DNA from: Candidatus Nomurabacteria bacterium RIFCSPLOWO2_01_FULL_41_12
GTDB lineage: Bacteria; Patescibacteriota; Minisyncoccia; Phycocordibacterales; UBA9973
Reading direction: 5' to 3'
Assembly: GCA_001787035.1 (NCBI GenBank)
Contig: MFUY01000007.1
Coordinates: 6,910 to 22,329 of the forward strand
Length of the DNA stretch: 15,420 bases
Positions 12,272 to 15,420 of this stretch are shown here, piece after piece; within the stretch, counting starts at the first letter, position 1, and every line of letters begins with the position of its first letter. The notes below the pieces were generated by a model. That model searched no databases, was not told the origin of the DNA, and was given only the letters and a program-made list of their open reading frames with translations. The position numbers were made by a program, and so were the translations under genes.

Positions 12272-15200
12272 ATGATACATAAAAATTCTTTTAGGATATC
12301 AAGGAAAAGATTTTTTATCTCTGGACTTTTAGTCTTAGCTTTTTTTGTTTTTTCTCCAGCTAAAGCCCAGACTCGTTACACTAGTACTTCTCTACTGAAC
12401 GCTTTCAAGGCTTATGTTCAACCTGCTCCGGCCGCTCCTCCTCTCCCGACCAAAGTCGGGATCCCGACAGGGGTCGGGACCATCGTCAAAGTAGCTGCTC
12501 CGATTAATACAGAGATATATGTCAGAGGTCCAGCTGGACCCCAAGGAATACAAGGTCCTCAAGGTATCCAGGGTCATCCCGGACCAGCTGGACCTTCTGG
12601 TTCCAGTAGCTCCTCCTCCGTTACCTACATACCTTCCAACTCTGCCACTAACTTCGGAGGAGCTTCCATCTTCTCTGTGACAGATCTATCTTCCAATAAG
12701 CTGATCACAGAGACAGGAAAGATTACTACCTTGGAAGTAAGTGGTAATTCTACCCTGACAGGAACCTTAAATGTGGGTGGAGCTATTACCGGGAATCTCA
12801 CGGGTAATGTAACCGGCAACCTGACAGGAAACATTACCGGTAATGCTGCCACCGTCACCACTAATGCTAACTTGACCGGAGTGATTACCTCAATCGGTAA
12901 TGCTACTTCTCTGGGTTCTTTTACTTCTGCTAACTTAATTACTGCTTTAACTGATGAGACAGGCGGTGGTGCTTTAGTCTTTGCCAATACTCCTACCTTA
13001 GTTACTCCGATACTAGGAGTAGCCACAGGGACATCTCTCTCTTTAGGAGGGGGCACGGCTTTGACTACCACTAATCAGACAGGAACAGGTAACTTAGTCT
13101 TAGCTACTTCTCCGACTTTAGTTACTCCGATACTTGGAGTAGCTTCGGCTACTTCTTTAACCACCAGTGGACAAGGAGCTTTGCAGGTAGGACCTTATGG
13201 AAGTTCTGCCGGTAATACCGGAGAAGGTAGATTCCTGGAACTTCTGGCTAATGGTACCAACTATACAGGCTTTAAATCTCCTGACCTCTTAGCTGGGAAT
13301 GTTATCTATACTTTACCGAGTGCTGACGGAACTTCAGGGCAAGTCTTAACTACTGATGGAGCGGGCACACTATCTTGGACTACTAAGACTGAAGGTATCT
13401 CACAAGATTTCAAAGGATTATCTCTAAGAACCAGCCCTAATGCTGATGTGGCAGCTACTACTGTAGTCCTAGACCATGCAGATGAGATAGTGATGGATAC
13501 AGGCAACAGAGTGGCAACATGGGATGACTTGTCGGCAATTATTACCACAGCTGGTGCTGGAGGATTAGACACCGGCTCTGAAGCAGCTTCTACTTGGTAT
13601 GAGATTTATGCTATTAGAAAATCTTCTGATGGGACCAAGAATCTCCTCTTGCATAGGGCGAAGGACTACTTTTTGGATGAGCAACAGACGACCCAAGATA
13701 ATGGAGCATCTCTTCGTCAAGCATCTGCTCCAACGAGAACACAACTAGCTCAAGGTTTCCAGACGAGTAATACCGGCTATGTAGAGTTTGTTGATCTTCG
13801 CATCTCCCAAGACAATGGCACTATTAGCGGGCGTGTGTGGTTGACGATTGAGGCTGACAGCTCTGGGAACCCGAGCGGTACTCCGCTAGCAACGTCTGAC
13901 AAAATAGACGCCGAGTCTATAAACACTTCGTCTCAATGGGTACGATTTGTCTTCCGAACACCCGTATCAGTGACTGCGGCGACCCAATATCACTTAGTAT
14001 TGTCTGGAGATTACACGCCAAATGACACAGTCAACATTGGATGGAAGGCAGATGCGACAGGCGACTATGCAAATGGCGTGTGGAAATCTCTTGATTCTGG
14101 GACGTGGAATACTATCACAGGATACGATGCAATGTTCAAAATATATGTCACCCAAAACAATACCTCCGTCACCCTGCCTTCCGGTTATGACCAGAAGGCG
14201 CATGTGGGGTATGTTTATAACGGTAGCGACAGTAACTTTATCAAGTTCACCGCGCAAGGTCGCCACGTCTGGTACATGCCAGATAACAGCAATGGTCCTG
14301 ATTGGGTAGCCCTTTCAACTTCTGCTACAGTTCCAACACTGACAAGCTTAGTGGCGTTTGTCCCTCCTGGTCCTGTTCGATTTATATTTACCGCTCAGAA
14401 CGATAATGCGACAGGGAGCACAATAATTGGAGGTGTATCCTCTCCGGGAGCGGGAACTTCAGATTATGGAGGTTTTTATATGATTGAAGACGCTGCTAAC
14501 GACCAGGAGATTTCACCGCCGGTTCAAACGGAATATCAAGCCTTCTACATGAGGGCATTGACGGCTGGAACATCTTATATCTTACCTCGACAATACGAAT
14601 GGGGTAGTGGTGGCGGCGCTGACCTTGCAGAAGAATATCTGGTCGATGACGAATCGATCAGTGCCGGAGACGTGGTATCCCTAACAGATGAAAAGCTGTA
14701 TGTAGAAAAGGCTAGTATGACAGGTAAAACAGTATTAGGTATAGTCTCAACTAAGCCTGGTATAACTCTCAAGGATTGGCCAAATGATATCAGTCCGGAG
14801 AATACTAGACCGATAGCTCTCTCTGGTAGAGTACCGGTCAAGATAAGTAACGAAAATGGAGAAATCAAGGTAGGCGACAGACTGACTCTGTCTAAAACCA
14901 TACCCGGCTATGCCATGAAGCAGACTGACCCTGGACAGTCTATCGGTATAGCTTTAGAAGCAAGTACAGAAAACATAGACAAGATATTAACCTTCGTCAA
15001 TCTCTCCTACTGGGCGCCTAACTTCGGTTCATTCCAGATTAGTGAAGACGGCACCTCTACCGGCAACTCCTTCTTTGACGCCATTATCGCTTTCTTCAAG
15101 AATGCCTTTGAGATTGTCTTTGAAAAAGGGATATTGAAAATTGCAAATATTTTAGCTAATGTAATTGAAAGCAAAAAAATTATTACTGAAGAACTGCAGA

Positions 15201-15420
15201 TGAAGGATGCGCAAACGGGAGAAATATACTGCGTGACCATTAAAAATGGGGAATTTGATAAAGTGCCCGGCGAATGTGTATCCGCCGCCACTCCCCAGCC
15301 TTCGGATGAACAGACGAGCGAGGCAGAACCCCAACCGGACGAAAACATTACGGAAGAACCGGAAACGGGAACTCTTACCGAAGAGAGCACTCCGGAGTCA
15401 GAACCAGAAGTCACCCCGGA
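12272..15420 (+). CDS. Large secreted modular surface protein (collagen-like, tail-fibre-like repeats); 3' end outside window
   Basis: One frame stays open from ATG 12272 to the window end: at least 1,049 residues. A signal peptide (residues 1-32, basic SRKRFF start, hydrophobic core, SPAKA cleavage) is followed by a Pro/Ala/Val linker and eight collagen-type Gly-X-Y triplets (86-109). Next come five [ILV]TGN units (172-191), two 40-residue repeats (230-269, 270-309) sharing TLVTPILGVA, and the tail-fibre-like LPSADGTSGQVLTTDGAGTL (349-368). A beta-rich module at about 470-632 resembles cell-surface 'choice-of-anchor' sandwiches. From 783, ADLAEEYL...ISAGDVV through ALSGRVPVKIS...KVGDRLTLS matches a domain common in Patescibacteria surface proteins, often placed before an S74 peptidase. 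C987 and C1002 follow, then an acidic Pro/Glu/Thr-rich stretch. A role as exposed fibre or adhesin is inferred. Confidence 0.9.
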   Translation, partial: MIHKNSFRISRKRFFISGLLVLAFFVFSPAKAQTRYTSTSLLNAFKAYVQPAPAAPPLPTKVGIPTGVGTIVKVAAPINTEIYVRGPAGPQGIQGPQGIQGHPGPAGPSGSSSSSSVTYIPSNSATNFGGASIFSVTDLSSNKLITETGKITTLEVSGNSTLTGTLNVGGAITGNLTGNVTGNLTGNITGNAATVTTNANLTGVITSIGNATSLGSFTSANLITALTDETGGGALVFANTPTLVTPILGVATGTSLSLGGGTALTTTNQTGTGNLVLATSPTLVTPILGVASATSLTTSGQGALQVGPYGSSAGNTGEGRFLELLANGTNYTGFKSPDLLAGNVIYTLPSADGTSGQVLTTDGAGTLSWTTKTEGISQDFKGLSLRTSPNADVAATTVVLDHADEIVMDTGNRVATWDDLSAIITTAGAGGLDTGSEAASTWYEIYAIRKSSDGTKNLLLHRAKDYFLDEQQTTQDNGASLRQASAPTRTQLAQGFQTSNTGYVEFVDLRISQDNGTISGRVWLTIEADSSGNPSGTPLATSDKIDAESINTSSQWVRFVFRTPVSVTAATQYHLVLSGDYTPNDTVNIGWKADATGDYANGVWKSLDSGTWNTITGYDAMFKIYVTQNNTSVTLPSGYDQKAHVGYVYNGSDSNFIKFTAQGRHVWYMPDNSNGPDWVALSTSATVPTLTSLVAFVPPGPVRFIFTAQNDNATGSTIIGGVSSPGAGTSDYGGFYMIEDAANDQEISPPVQTEYQAFYMRALTAGTSYILPRQYEWGSGGGADLAEEYLVDDESISAGDVVSLTDEKLYVEKASMTGKTVLGIVSTKPGITLKDWPNDISPENTRPIALSGRVPVKISNENGEIKVGDRLTLSKTIPGYAMKQTDPGQSIGIALEASTENIDKILTFVNLSYWAPNFGSFQISEDGTSTGNSFFDAIIAFFKNAFEIVFEKGILKIANILANVIESKKIITEELQMKDAQTGEIYCVTIKNGEFDKVPGECVSAATPQPSDEQTSEAEPQPDENITEEPETGTLTEESTPESEPEVTP
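12444..12479. repeat. Two abutting 18-bp palindromes inside the surface-protein frame
   Basis: TCCCGAC-CAAA-GTCGGGA (12444-12461) is followed with no gap by TCCCGAC-AGGG-GTCGGGA (12462-12479). Arms are identical 7-bp perfect inverted repeats; only the 4-base loops differ. The total of 36 bp is 12 codons, so the frame is kept, adding a Pro/Thr/Val/Gly-rich stretch (LPTKVGIPTGVGT) between the signal peptide and the collagen-like segment. The junction also forms the 14-bp palindrome GTCGGGATCCCGAC. This resembles a repetitive palindromic element tolerated in a coding linker. Confidence 0.7.
12527..12598 (+). repeat. Collagen-like Gly-X-Y triplet tract
   Basis: Eight consecutive triplets, residues 86-109 of the surface protein: GPA GPQ GIQ GPQ GIQ GHP GPA GPS. 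Pro is frequent at X, Gln and Ala at Y, which suits a bacterial collagen-like triple helix that needs no hydroxyproline. The tract is short, so it may serve as a trimerising stalk rather than a long fibre. Glycine codons are mixed (ggt, gga), arguing against recent slippage. Confidence 0.85.
12785..12844 (+). repeat. Five tandem [ILV]TGN tetrapeptide repeats
   Basis: Residues 172-191 read ITGN LTGN VTGN LTGN ITGN in 12-base units. The units use different synonymous codons for Thr, Gly and Asn, so the period is kept at protein level. A hydrophobic residue every four positions with turns at Gly-Asn suggests an elongated beta structure as in fibre shafts. Confidence 0.8.
12959..13198 (+). repeat. 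Two direct 120-bp repeats (40-residue units) in the surface protein
   Basis: Units start at 12959 and 13079, exactly 120 bases apart. Both contain TG.G.LV.A..PTLVTPILGVA..TSL. The core ttagttactccgatact is identical in DNA, while flanks have diverged. This motif is common in phage tail-fibre-like and environmental surface proteins and probably forms part of the shaft. Confidence 0.75.

Noticed and set aside
12299..12319. Twin-arginine (Tat) signal in the surface protein (SRKRFF)
   Set aside because: The twin Arg pair is interrupted by Lys (RKR), and the hydrophobic core plus AKA site suit Sec export better.
12392..15414. Several minus-strand open frames across this region
   Set aside because: They lie opposite the long plus-strand surface protein, have low-complexity repeated Val/Pro/Ser-rich translations mirroring its repeats, and show no family motif.
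14618..15420. Peptidase S74/endosialidase chaperone domain
   Set aside because: The AEEYL...SAGDVV region often precedes such a domain in related proteins, but no S74 motif is visible before the window ends.
1..15420. CRISPR array, insertion sequence transposase, integrase or toxin-antitoxin pair
   Set aside because: No regularly spaced direct repeats with unique spacers and no transposase, integrase or paired small toxin/antitoxin genes were found on either strand.

Overview
The window looks like a chromosome segment from a bacterium of the Candidate Phyla Radiation (Patescibacteria, most like Parcubacteria). This is inferred from several things: small, tightly packed genes with almost no Shine-Dalgarno sites; a tRNA without an encoded CCA; envelope proteins of a type common in that group; and a very long secreted protein that combines collagen-like, tail-fibre-like and 'DLAEEY...SAGDVV...' modules. 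No rRNA or taxonomic marker is present, so the assignment is provisional.

Bases 1-2215: the 3' end of an RNase J gene (+), then an MFS transporter (+), converging on a small HxGH nucleotidyltransferase (-). Bases 2275-5897: an aerobic class I ribonucleotide reductase operon, nrdA-nrdB (+). It follows a near-leaderless promoter whose -35 lies in the loop of an inverted repeat. The R2 subunit has Phe in place of the radical Tyr and Glu in place of the first Asp ligand, with ligand spacing matching class Ic (Chlamydia-type, Mn/Fe) enzymes. Bases 5898-6042 contain no convincing gene but hold a strongly structured inverted-repeat element.

Bases 6043-12192 are all on the minus strand. In transcription order they are tRNA-Gln(CUG), a membrane-anchored putative TIM-barrel protein, a 69-aa charged protein, a membrane-anchored cupredoxin, a diacylglycerol/undecaprenol kinase, a DUF3105 protein, a membrane-anchored cyclophilin, GMP synthase (guaA), a long perfect-like hairpin, a transglutaminase-like protein, and a DoxX-family membrane protein. 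From the TIM-barrel gene through guaA, genes are separated by -4 to 31 bases, so this is probably one multifunctional operon with internal promoters. It carries envelope and lipid-recycling functions together with one purine nucleotide enzyme.

Bases 12193-12271 are a divergent promoter region. From 12272 an uninterrupted plus-strand frame runs off the end of the window (at least 1,049 codons). It encodes a secreted modular surface fibre or adhesin. Inside it, near the N-terminus, sit two abutting 18-bp palindromes inserted without breaking the frame.

The points most worth a second look are the class Ic-like R2, the two structured intergenic palindromic elements (5901-6042 and 7156-7226), the in-frame palindromes at 12444-12479, the repeated TATAAT-N6-ATG leaderless promoters, the 2-base gap between tRNA-Gln and the next start codon, and the mosaic surface protein.
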